Shown piece by piece: positions 1-7,066 of a stretch of DNA of 64,000 nucleotides. The notes beneath the pieces were generated by a model that was not told the origin of the DNA, ran no database searches, and saw only the letters and a list, made by a program, of their open reading frames with translations. The stretch's first letter is position 1; the number at the start of each line of letters is the position of its first letter. The translations under genes and the position numbers were made by a program. Where the stretch lies: assembly GCA_039814715.1 (NCBI GenBank), contig JBCCAR010000014.1, positions 22,546-86,545 of the forward strand, in the 5' to 3' direction. The stretch is from CAKZYD01 sp039814715 (lineage in GTDB: Bacteria > Pseudomonadota > Alphaproteobacteria > Sphingomonadales > CAKZYD01).

Positions 1-489
1 GGGCTCATCCCCGCTGAGCTTCAAAAAGGCTTCGGCTTTTTCCAATCCAAGCCTTCAAGTGCCTTCTCTCCCATTGCGGTCACACCTGATGAACTTGGCA
101 AGGCTTGGCAAGATAGCAAAATACATCTGCCGCTTCATGTGGATTACAATGGTAAGCCGTTTGGCAGGGCCGATGCCGGCGTTGACGCAACCTTTAACCT
201 GGCCCAATTGGTCGCCCACGCCGCCAAAACACGTCCGCTGTGCGCAGGGACACTGATCGGATCGGGCACTGTGTCTAACAAAGACGCCGACGGTAGTCCT
301 GGACGTCCGTGCGCGGATGGCGGAAAGGGCTATAGCTGCATCGCAGAAATCCGCATGATTGAGACCATCAAAGACGGCGCCGCCAAAACACCCTTCATGT
401 CTCCCGGAGACACGGTGAAAATTGAAATGCTTGATCCGTCTGGGCAATCTATTTTCGGTGCGATCGACCAGCGGGTTACGGAAGTTTAA
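1..489 (+). CDS. Fumarylacetoacetate hydrolase (FAH) family protein, 3' end only
   Basis: Frame 1 is open from base 1 to the stop at 487-489, giving about the last 162 residues of a gene whose start lies left of the window. The translation resembles the C-terminal half of FAH-fold enzymes: a GSGTVSN segment near residue 97, then an MSPGDTVKIEM strand that matches the usual end of the domain. Family members cleave or hydrate 2-oxo acid type substrates in aromatic catabolism. The metal-binding residues would be upstream and cannot be checked, so the substrate is unknown. No clear terminator follows. Confidence 0.75.
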   Translation, partial: GLIPAELQKGFGFFQSKPSSAFSPIAVTPDELGKAWQDSKIHLPLHVDYNGKPFGRADAGVDATFNLAQLVAHAAKTRPLCAGTLIGSGTVSNKDADGSPGRPCADGGKGYSCIAEIRMIETIKDGAAKTPFMSPGDTVKIEMLDPSGQSIFGAIDQRVTEV

Positions 490-793
490 CGCGCCAATCG
501 CGACACGCTAAAAAGATGGTAGCGGAGGATCGTTGCCATCAGAATGCCCCAGATTTAGAAACTCAAAATTTATTCAAACAACTATCTGAAATCGTTAAGA
601 AACTTCACTTCGTTCAGATAAGTGTCTTAGACCCCTAATTAGGCGCTTTTTTGCGTTATCGCAAGTCACTACCATAAAGCGCTGTTTGCCGGGGATTTTT
701 GAGTGTTTATAGCGCATGCCGTGTGACGCCTCAGAATATAGGCTCAGAACTATATAGCTTGAAACCTATATTTTCTTCTGGTAGACTGTAAAT
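490..793. other. Intergenic region, AT-rich, with toxin promoter at its right end
   Basis: These 304 bases separate the FAH-family gene from the toxin-antitoxin pair and are visibly richer in A and T than the flanks. I see no credible gene. A short palindrome (CCTAATTAGG, near 631) followed by a T run is too small for a convincing terminator. The right end holds the operator and promoter described separately. Confidence 0.5.
735..787 (+). promoter_or_regulatory. Candidate higBA promoter with inverted-repeat operator
   Basis: TTGAAA (759-764) and TAGACT (782-787) are spaced 17 bases apart, a plausible sigma70 pair. An exact inverted repeat, AATATAGG (735-742) and CCTATATT (765-772), brackets a central CTATATAG palindrome (750-757) and covers the -35 box. 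This is the layout expected of an operator bound by the antitoxin's HTH domain. The start point would fall at or next to the toxin ATG, implying a leaderless mRNA. All of this is read from sequence and untested. Confidence 0.5.
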
Positions 794-1150
794 ATGGCTT
801 GGGTAATAGAGTTTGAACTGACGTTTGAATCTGAGTTCGATGGATTCAAGGCGTCTGTGCAGGATGCAATTTTCAAACGACTGATTTTGCTTGAAAAAGA
901 GGGGCCTCAACTTGGCAGGCCTTATGCAGACACGCTTGTCGGCTCTAAGCATACGAATATGAAAGAATTGCGCTGTGATGCAGCCAATGGAGTGTGGCGG
1001 ATTGCTTATGCGTTTGATCCAGATCGCAAGGCCATTTTGCTTGTTGCTGGAGATAAGGCGGGTGTTTCAGAGAAGCGCTTCTACAAAAAGTTGATAAAAA
1101 AGGCAGATGATAGATTTGAAGACCACTTGGTCAGCAGAAAGGATAAATAG
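794..1150 (+). CDS. higB: HigB-like toxin, phage-derived Gp49-like (DUF891) family
   Basis: 118 residues, the usual size for RelE/HigB superfamily toxins, which cleave mRNA on the ribosome. The core WRIAYAFDPDRKAILLVAGDK and the following EKRFYKKLIKKADDRF are typical of the Gp49-like branch: a beta strand with a conserved Arg, then a basic helix. It lies 2 bases upstream of an XRE-type antitoxin gene, toxin first, which is the HigBA order. The ATG at 794 has no Shine-Dalgarno sequence, consistent with the predicted leaderless start. Confidence 0.82.
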   Translation: MAWVIEFELTFESEFDGFKASVQDAIFKRLILLEKEGPQLGRPYADTLVGSKHTNMKELRCDAANGVWRIAYAFDPDRKAILLVAGDKAGVSEKRFYKKLIKKADDRFEDHLVSRKDK

Positions 1151-1152
1151 AG

Positions 1153-1497
1153 ATGGGAACGACATTACGCGATAAATTGAATGCACTATCAAAAGATCGT
1201 CGCAAGGCGATTGAGGACGATGCGCATAGCTTGCATACTGAGTATCTGACGCTCAGGGACTTGCGGAAAGCTAGACAACTCACACAGGTTCAATTGGCCG
1301 AGACCTTAGGCCTTAAGCAGCCGACACTCGCGCAGATGGAGCAAAACACTGATCTTATGCTTTCAACGCTTAAGCGTTATGTTGAAGCAATGGGCGGTAA
1401 GCTTAATTTAATGGTGGAGTTTCCCGATCGGCCCGCTGTGCATATCGATACATTTGGTACGTCAATAAATTCGGGACGTGAAGACAGTAGACTTTAA
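1153..1497 (+). CDS. higA: HigA-like antitoxin, XRE-family HTH regulator
   Basis: 114 residues. An HTH_3 domain occupies about residues 35-92: LRKARQLTQVQLAETLGLKQPTLAQME is helix-turn-helix. It starts 2 bases after the toxin stop, so the two genes are co-transcribed. In this family the antitoxin neutralises the toxin by direct contact and represses the shared promoter, fitting the inverted repeat at 735-772. The last 20 residues look unstructured. Confidence 0.82.
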   Translation: MGTTLRDKLNALSKDRRKAIEDDAHSLHTEYLTLRDLRKARQLTQVQLAETLGLKQPTLAQMEQNTDLMLSTLKRYVEAMGGKLNLMVEFPDRPAVHIDTFGTSINSGREDSRL

Positions 1498-1600
1498 GCG
1501 CCGCCTTATTCGAAACATCGAATAAAGATAAATCATCTAATATTTCAAATAACGGAGGATATCAAATCGTCTAAGTCACTGTTTTTATTTTATTTTTTTG

Positions 1601-1674
1601 TATGGGAGGAGGGGCTTGAACCCCCGACACCCGGATTATGATTCCGGTGCTCTAACCAGCTGAGCTACTCCGCC
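1601..1674 (-). tRNA. tRNA-Met (anticodon CAT), acceptor stem imperfect
   Basis: On the minus strand the sequence folds as a tRNA: GGCGGAG acceptor, TA, D arm, anticodon arm with loop ATCATAA (anticodon CAT), five-base variable loop and T arm with TTCAAGC. It resembles the alphaproteobacterial elongator tRNA-Met. The 3' side of the acceptor reads CTCCCAT where CTCCGCC or CTCCGCT is expected, so pairs 2-71 and 3-70 are mismatched and 1-72 is G-U. CCA is not encoded. It could be functional, decayed, or contain a sequence error. Confidence 0.75.
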
Positions 1675-1713
1675 ATCGCGTTGGGCGCAAGAAAGCCAAC
1701 CGGCCAATAGCCC

Positions 1714-1749
1714 AAAAAATGGCGCGCTCGTTCGAACAAAGTTCGAACG
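1714..1749. repeat. Partial copy of tRNA-Arg 3' end with 9-bp perfect palindrome
   Basis: Bases 1714-1727 repeat exactly the 14 bases at 1783-1796 that span the tRNA-Arg 3' end and trailer. They are followed by CGTTCGAAC (1729-1737), AAA, and GTTCGAACG (1741-1749), a perfect inverted repeat whose GTTCGAA recalls a T arm. It sits between the two tRNA genes. A tRNA remnant or attachment-site scar is the simplest reading. A regulator-binding site is an alternative. Confidence 0.5.
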
Positions 1750-1788
1750 TCTTGTTAAATAAGAGGGCATCCATTTTTGAAGAAAAAA

Positions 1789-1865
1789 TGGCGCGCCCGA
1801 GAAGATTCGAACTCCTGACCCCCAGATTCGTAGTCTGGTGCTCTATCCAGCTGAGCTACGGGCGC
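1789..1865 (-). tRNA. tRNA-Arg (anticodon ACG)
   Basis: Complete cloverleaf on the minus strand: acceptor GCGCCCG pairs fully with CGGGCGC; D arm GCTC/GAGC; anticodon loop CTACGAA giving ACG; T loop TTCGAAT; discriminator G; encoded CCA at 1789-1791. It lies 115 bases upstream of tRNA-Met in the direction of transcription and may be co-transcribed with it. The A-rich trailer contains a short CCATTTTT/AAAAATGG hairpin. Confidence 0.95.
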
Positions 1866-2051
1866 GCATATGTCGCTTTTGCGCCAGAAGGCGCATTCTG
1901 CCCTAACACCGGGCAGCAGAGCGCTGGAAAAAGCATGTTTGGCATGGCTTGTCAAAGAGAAAGCGCGGGCAAAGGGAAAGCTGTCTCTTGAGCTGGAAGC
2001 GTGAGACGCCTAGGGTGCGCGGCAAGTGAGGAAGTGAGGACAACAACTGTG

Positions 2052-2603
2052 GCGCAGACGATGCCGATGCTGGTTTTATTGACGCTGGGGACCGCGCTGG
2101 CATCCTGCGGGAATTACACAGGGTCTTGGCCAAAGCTCGGGCCGACAACGCGAGATGCCAGCGCCGCGGTAACAACAGCAGATACGATGGCCGCACCCGT
2201 GGTGGCCCTAGACGGCGTTTTAGGGCCAGAAGCACGCGGCACTTTGGACGCCATCAATACCCGCCTGGCCCTCGTTGCAACTAGTTATACGGATTTAGAA
2301 CGGCGCGCGACCATGCAAATGCGCTCTGTGTCGGCTGCCATGAGCAAAGTAGGCGACCGCGCCAGCACCGGCTGGTCCCTCGCGCAGCTAGAATTAAGCC
2401 GGCTTAGTCAAATTGAAACAGAACTGCGCACGGTGCGCTCGGACGCAGCAGGCGTGGCTGCTGATCTGGCAAGTTTTAGCGCCAAGGGCTTAGATGTAAG
2501 CCAAAGCGTCGCCCAGACCGGCACGTTGATTAACGCGATTGATACCGTTCTTGTAGAAGCCGATGACGTGCGCCAAATGGCACGTAATCGTCTTTCCAGC
2601 TAA
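2052..2603 (+). CDS. Putative lipoprotein, conserved hypothetical
   Basis: From the GTG at 2052 (AGGA about 10 bases upstream) the protein begins with a short hydrophobic segment ending in the lipobox LASC, so it is probably lipidated and exported. The frame is open further upstream to 2001, but those residues would bury the signal peptide. The mature part, about 165 residues, is rich in Ala, Thr and Ser with helical, coiled-coil-like spacing. I do not recognise a family. It converges on the parA-like gene with 11 bases between stops. Confidence 0.6.
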   Translation, partial: AQTMPMLVLLTLGTALASCGNYTGSWPKLGPTTRDASAAVTTADTMAAPVVALDGVLGPEARGTLDAINTRLALVATSYTDLERRATMQMRSVSAAMSKVGDRASTGWSLAQLELSRLSQIETELRTVRSDAAGVAADLASFSAKGLDVSQSVAQTGTLINAIDTVLVEADDVRQMARNRLSS

Positions 2604-2614
2604 GCTGAATTCGT

Positions 2615-3247
2615 CTAGCCGCGCGCTTTGCGGGCAATCTCCTGGGCGAGTTTTTTAAGCTCGTCAGCGGCTTTTCCGCGCGGCTTGTATTCGCTCACAC
2701 CGCGCCCCGATAGGAAGCTAGCAGCGAAATCTTGGCGGTTCCCAAGCCGCGTCTTTGCCAGTTTCAGGCCTTTTTTTACAATCTGCGCTGCTACTTCATC
2801 AGCCATACTCGACCGCGGCGGGACGCGGTTTAGAACGGCTAGATAAGGCTTTTTCTCGCCTGCAAGCATTTCCAGCGACCCAGCGCTGGCCCAAAGATCC
2901 AACGGGCTCGGCTGGATAGGGACAATGGCTAAATCAGATTCGCGAGCAGCTGTGCGCGTCGCCGTTTCCGCATGAGGCGCTGTGTCAATCAGCACATAGT
3001 CATGATCACGCGCCAGCTTGGAGACAACTGTGGCCGCTTTCCAGCCCTCTGCCGTCTCACACCGGATCGGCGACATATCTTCCTGCTCGGCGCGCAGAGC
3101 TGCCCAGGCCGTCAAGCTGCCTTGCGGGTCCCCATCGACCAGGGCGACGCTTTTGCCGGTTCCGGCCCAATAACAAGCCAAATGAACGGCAAGCGAGGTT
3201 TTCCCCGCGCCGCCTTTTTGCTGCGTGAAGGTAAGGATTTTGCCCAT
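2615..3247 (-). CDS. ParA family ATPase (orphan)
   Basis: 210 residues with a deviant Walker A motif KGGAGKTS at about 11-18, an invariant Asp in VDGDPQGS at about 38-45 and Walker B-like YVLIDTAPH near 84-92. This is the short plasmid-type branch of ParA/MinD ATPases, which position DNA or protein cargo by ATP-driven dimerisation on the nucleoid. No parB or centromere-like repeats are adjacent, so the cargo is unknown. AGGATAG precedes the ATG. Confidence 0.85.
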   Translation of the reverse strand: MGKILTFTQQKGGAGKTSLAVHLACYWAGTGKSVALVDGDPQGSLTAWAALRAEQEDMSPIRCETAEGWKAATVVSKLARDHDYVLIDTAPHAETATRTAARESDLAIVPIQPSPLDLWASAGSLEMLAGEKKPYLAVLNRVPPRSSMADEVAAQIVKKGLKLAKTRLGNRQDFAASFLSGRGVSEYKPRGKAADELKKLAQEIARKARG

Positions 3248-3316
3248 GGTCTATCCTGGAAATGATAAGTGGATGCCTTTCGTATATATGAAAATGTTGC
3301 AGTGCAGCAATAGGCT

Positions 3317-4723
3317 TTATTGAGGCAAGGTTAGCGCAAAACATGTACCCTCCGGCCCCGTGCGCGCCACCTGCAAGTCACCGTCCATCGCGCGGGCCAG
3401 CTCGCGTGATATGGCCAGCCCAAGCCCGCTGCCACCTTTCGAGGTCGACCCACGAAAAGCCGTGAACAAGGTGCCTAAGGCTTTTTCAGGGATCCCAGGC
3501 CCTGTGTCGCAGATGGTCAGAACAACCATATCGCCATCGCGCGCAGCTGATACGCTCAGCGATGCGCGCTCTTGCGGCATGATGGCGATGGCATTGCGCG
3601 CCAGGTTGCTCAAGATGCGAAAGAGGTGATCGCTATCAAAGACAGCCTCAAGATCCCGTGCCACCGTGTTCCTAAGCTGAAGGGCGCTGCTTTGCAGGGC
3701 GAATTGATCGAGCGCTTCTTGCACCACCGGCGCGAGCGGCTGGCGCGAGGCCGATGGGTCTGACGTGCCTGTGTTGCCATAATCAAGGGTCGATTGGCAT
3801 AGCCCGATGCCGCGCTCAAGTGCGCGCACCAAGCGCGGCGCAGCCCTTTGGACACGCACATCATCCACCCGCTCGAGCGTATCAGAGACCAGCTGCATTG
3901 TGGCAAAGAGATTGCGCAAATCATGGTTAATGCGCGCCACTGCAGCGCCCAGATCGGCAAGGCGGCGTTTTTCCCCAAGCAAGTTGCGCAGCCTGATCTG
4001 CAAATCGCGCAAGTTGCGGGCCGCGGCCCCAATCTCATCATATCTATTCCACGCTGTTAGCGTATTTGACGGATTTTCTGGATCACTGGCGAAGAAAACC
4101 ATCGACTGGGTTAAGCGTTGGACCGGCTGCACCAACATACGGTTTAAAAGAAAGAAGAGCGCCGCCCCAACGACCAAGGCGAGCGCAAACGCAGACACAA
4201 GCCCGCCAATCAAAACCTGGATCAGCATGGCGTGCAGGTCTTTCTCTGACATGAGGATCTCAATGAACTCGCCAGGCATCTTCTGAATAGGCCCAACGAC
4301 CTGGATCATCCCCTCACCGCCGCGCATCAGTGTGGAGGCCGTTTGATAAAAGCGGCGAAAAAAGCCAGCGCTGCGCAAATCAATCCGCGCATCAACGCCG
4401 CCATCAATTTCAGAGGTAAGGACCAATTGGCGATAGTCTTCCGTCTTAAGCGCAATGGATTTCACACCCGCAACACGTAGAAGGTCCTTGCGCAGGGTGT
4501 CTGACACCTGCATGTCCGCCGCCGCATCTTGCACAAGAACGGCCACAAGGGCAGCCGCGAGACGCTCGCTTAAACTGTCAGACCAGCGGTTGGTCACCAG
4601 GACGGCAACCACAGCCAGCTGGATGATCAAGCTGACCGCCAGCACAATCATCAGCACCCGGCCGGACAGGCCGGTGAGCAGCGGACGGCGCTTGTTTGGC
4701 GCTTGTACTCCCGTCTCGTCCAT
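3317..4723 (-). CDS. Sensor histidine kinase with HAMP domain
   Basis: About 468 residues. TM1 is near 23-45, a periplasmic sensor segment of about 120 residues follows, TM2 is near 172-198, then HAMP, a dimerisation helix with the H-box NHDLRNLF, and an ATPase domain with G boxes DTGPGIP and GGSGLGLAIS. The start is taken as ATG 4723, whose A is the last base of the upstream gene's TGA (TGATG coupling); TTG and GTG codons precede it in frame. It is the last gene of a three-gene operon with the oxidoreductase and the TVP38-type protein. No response regulator is adjacent. The signal is unknown. Confidence 0.85.
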   Translation of the reverse strand: MDETGVQAPNKRRPLLTGLSGRVLMIVLAVSLIIQLAVVAVLVTNRWSDSLSERLAAALVAVLVQDAAADMQVSDTLRKDLLRVAGVKSIALKTEDYRQLVLTSEIDGGVDARIDLRSAGFFRRFYQTASTLMRGGEGMIQVVGPIQKMPGEFIEILMSEKDLHAMLIQVLIGGLVSAFALALVVGAALFFLLNRMLVQPVQRLTQSMVFFASDPENPSNTLTAWNRYDEIGAAARNLRDLQIRLRNLLGEKRRLADLGAAVARINHDLRNLFATMQLVSDTLERVDDVRVQRAAPRLVRALERGIGLCQSTLDYGNTGTSDPSASRQPLAPVVQEALDQFALQSSALQLRNTVARDLEAVFDSDHLFRILSNLARNAIAIMPQERASLSVSAARDGDMVVLTICDTGPGIPEKALGTLFTAFRGSTSKGGSGLGLAISRELARAMDGDLQVARTGPEGTCFALTLPQ

Positions 4724-6150
4724 CACCAAAGGTTTAGTAACTTTACAACGCGCTGTACGAGCGGCGCCGACAGCGCGCCATCATAGTATTTGTTCACCAG
4801 CCCCTTGTTGATTTCACCAAAGGTTGGATAGGGCGCGATATAGCCGCTCAGATCGCGCGGCTTTAGGCCCTTTGCAATTGCCAGCGACCACAAGTGGATC
4901 AATTCGCCTGCATGAGCGCCGGCAATCGTCGCGCCCAGGACCTTGCCGCCCTTTTTTAAGATGAGTTTGGCAAAGCCATCGCGGCGCCCTTCGGTGATGG
5001 CCCGGTCATTGTCCGCATAGGGCTGCACGATGACCTGAATACTATCGCCGTGGACTTCACGTGCTTCGGCCTCGGTCATGCCCACTTGGGCGATTTCAGG
5101 GTCGGTGTAGGTCACATGCGCCATGCCAGCACGGCTAATGTCGCCAGGGATTTTAAATAAGCCCGCCTTAATAAAATGCCCCGCCTCTTGGCCGGCGGCA
5201 TGGGTGAGTTGGTATTGGCCATTGCAATCGCCGACCGCAAAAATGCGCTTGTTGCTGGTACGTAAGTTGCCATCAACGGTGATCCCACGCCTTGAAAAAT
5301 CAACGCCAGCCGCCTCGAGCTTTAAGTGATCGACTTTCACAGACCGCCCGGCGGCAACCAGCAAATGCGTACCGCTGACCTGCGCGCTGTCACCATTTTT
5401 CTCATAGGTGAGCGTTATGGCGCCATCGCTGCTGTTTACATGGGTAACCGACGTTGCTTCCTGTAGATCAACACCCTCGCCCACCAAAGCGGCCCGCAAG
5501 GCCTCCGTCGCTTGTGGATCAACCCGGCCAAGCAGGCTGCCCATCTCAAAAATGCTGACCTCGCTGCCAAGACGGCGAAAGGCCTGTGCCATCTCGCAGC
5601 CAATGGCGCCGCCGCCGATGATCAGCAGATGCTCCGGAAGGTCTTGCAGCGCCCAAAGCGTTTCGTTGGTAAGATAAGGTACGTCTTCAATGCCATCAAT
5701 GGGCGGAATGAAAGGGCGTGACCCCGTCGCAATAACAGCTTTTTTAAAGTGAATGGTGCGATCCCCGACGGATACCGTGCGCGGGCCAGTGAAATGGGCC
5801 CAATCGCGCAGGACGGTGGCGCCAAGGCCTTCGAACCGCTCTTGGCTGTCATGGGGCTCAATCGCCGTGATGGCGCAGCGCACATGGCCCATGACAGTGC
5901 CGAAATCCACTCTTGTCGCGCCGCTGCGCTCAACACCCTTTTGCGGATCGCCGCCCGCGCCATGGGCAGCATGGGCCGCCGATAAAATCGCCTTTGAGGG
6001 CACGCAGCCACTGTTGAGGCACTCGCCGCCCATGTCGCCCGCTTCTATCAGCACGGTCTTAAGGCCCAGCTGGGCTGCGCCGCTTGTGCTGACAAGGCCT
6101 GCGGCGCCAGCACCAATCACGCAGACATCTACATCCATCATCTCGGCCAT
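4723..6150 (-). CDS. FAD-dependent pyridine nucleotide-disulfide oxidoreductase (mercuric reductase/Lpd-like)
   Basis: 475 residues of the class I disulfide oxidoreductase family. FAD-binding GAGAAG lies near 13-18, the redox-active pair sits in CLNSGCVPSK near 44-53, an NAD(P)-binding IGGGAIGCE is near 178-186, and the C-terminal dimerisation domain contains HAGELIHL with the catalytic His. It lacks a metal-binding N-terminal domain and MerA's terminal cysteines, and there is no lipoyl partner gene, so its substrate is unclear. It starts with TAATG overlap after the TVP38-type gene, a pairing seen in several proteobacteria. Confidence 0.85.
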   Translation of the reverse strand: MAEMMDVDVCVIGAGAAGLVSTSGAAQLGLKTVLIEAGDMGGECLNSGCVPSKAILSAAHAAHGAGGDPQKGVERSGATRVDFGTVMGHVRCAITAIEPHDSQERFEGLGATVLRDWAHFTGPRTVSVGDRTIHFKKAVIATGSRPFIPPIDGIEDVPYLTNETLWALQDLPEHLLIIGGGAIGCEMAQAFRRLGSEVSIFEMGSLLGRVDPQATEALRAALVGEGVDLQEATSVTHVNSSDGAITLTYEKNGDSAQVSGTHLLVAAGRSVKVDHLKLEAAGVDFSRRGITVDGNLRTSNKRIFAVGDCNGQYQLTHAAGQEAGHFIKAGLFKIPGDISRAGMAHVTYTDPEIAQVGMTEAEAREVHGDSIQVIVQPYADNDRAITEGRRDGFAKLILKKGGKVLGATIAGAHAGELIHLWSLAIAKGLKPRDLSGYIAPYPTFGEINKGLVNKYYDGALSAPLVQRVVKLLNLW

Positions 6151-6926
6151 TATGCCTCTCCCTGAGCGCTGGTTGCGCTGCGCCCGCGCAGCTTGCGGCG
6201 AACCACTGGCAGCAAGCTGAGGCAGATGAGCCCAGCGAGCGGCAAAATGATTTTCGGGTCTGTTAGAATTCCAGATAAGCTCGGCTTTTGCCCGCTATCG
6301 AGCAAGGTGCCGATCCCCGCCCCGACAGAGCAATAAACTGCAACAACAGGGATGATCCCAACAAAGGTTGTCCAAGCGAATGTGCGTACTTTCACATCGA
6401 GAAAGGCCGGCACGAGATTGGCAATCCAAAACGGGATCACGGGGAGCATACGAACGGTCAGCAAATACGAAATTTGCCCCTGCTCCATTTCCTTATCGAC
6501 TTTTTCCAGCCAGCGGCCCGCCTTAGCGCGCAGAATGTCTGCAAAGGCATAGCGCGCGGCGAGAAAGATGATGACCGCGCCGATGGTTGCGCCGACAACA
6601 ACCGCGCCTGTGCCGACCGCTGTGCCAAAGAGGAAGCCTGCGGCGAGCGTCACCCAGACCATGCCCGGGACGCTAGAGGCCGTGCCAATGGCATAAACGC
6701 CAGCTAAAATCAGAGGGCCCGTTATGGGGTTAGCATTCGACCAAGCGCGAAGAGCGCCGTTAAATTCTTCTAAAGCAGCAAAACTAAAATAGTCCGTCAG
6801 GCCGCTCGCGCGAATGCCAATGAGCGCGCACACAATGATCACCACAGGCAGAAACCGCAGCCATGGCGATTTGCGCGGTACGTCTGGGGGCGACTTGCGC
6901 GGCGCGGCGGGAGAATGTTCGGTCAT
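6150..6926 (-). CDS. TVP38/TMEM64 family membrane protein
   Basis: About 258 residues with five or six hydrophobic segments. The central GTAVGTGAVVVGATIGAV and RMLPVIPFWIANLVPAFLDV regions match the VTT/DedA-like domain of TVP38/TMEM64 proteins, which act on lipid or membrane homeostasis. A Pro-, Lys- and Ser-rich N-terminus of about 25 residues precedes TM1. ATG 6926 is preferred over an in-frame TTG at 6932. It is the first gene of the operon with the oxidoreductase and kinase. Confidence 0.85.
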   Translation of the reverse strand: MTEHSPAAPRKSPPDVPRKSPWLRFLPVVIIVCALIGIRASGLTDYFSFAALEEFNGALRAWSNANPITGPLILAGVYAIGTASSVPGMVWVTLAAGFLFGTAVGTGAVVVGATIGAVIIFLAARYAFADILRAKAGRWLEKVDKEMEQGQISYLLTVRMLPVIPFWIANLVPAFLDVKVRTFAWTTFVGIIPVVAVYCSVGAGIGTLLDSGQKPSLSGILTDPKIILPLAGLICLSLLPVVRRKLRGRSATSAQGEA

Positions 6927-7021
6927 CTTCAAGGTCTTTCAGCAACATGCGATTGACCCTTCTTACGCGCCTAGTGGCGCAAGTGCGACTTCAAACCCGC
7001 TCACCTTTTCGTGACCAGGGG

Positions 7022-7053
7022 CCGTGCGCGCTGCAATTAGGCAAGGCGCACGG
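7022..7053. other. Inverted repeat downstream of the chemoreceptor gene
   Basis: CCGTGCGC (7022-7029) and GCGCACGG (7046-7053) form an 8-bp stem around a 16-base loop, just after the chemoreceptor stop. No U tract follows on either strand, so it may act as an RNA 3' stabiliser rather than a classical terminator. Confidence 0.35.
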
Positions 7054-7066
7054 TACCATAAAATGA

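Noticed and set aside
603..655. Terminator after the FAH-family gene at CCTAATTAGG-CGC-T6
   Set aside because: The stem is a loopless short palindrome and cannot form a stable terminator hairpin.
1730..1748. GTTC-N7-GTTC motif between the tRNA genes as a LexA site
   Set aside because: It is part of a T-arm-like palindrome between tRNA genes with no SOS-type gene nearby, and about two chance matches are expected in the window.
1755..1955. Minus-strand open frame reading PVAQLDRAPDYESGGQEFESSRARH
   Set aside because: This is the translation of tRNA-Arg and its flanks, a common false gene. The plus-strand frame 1719-1991 through the same tRNA is equally spurious.
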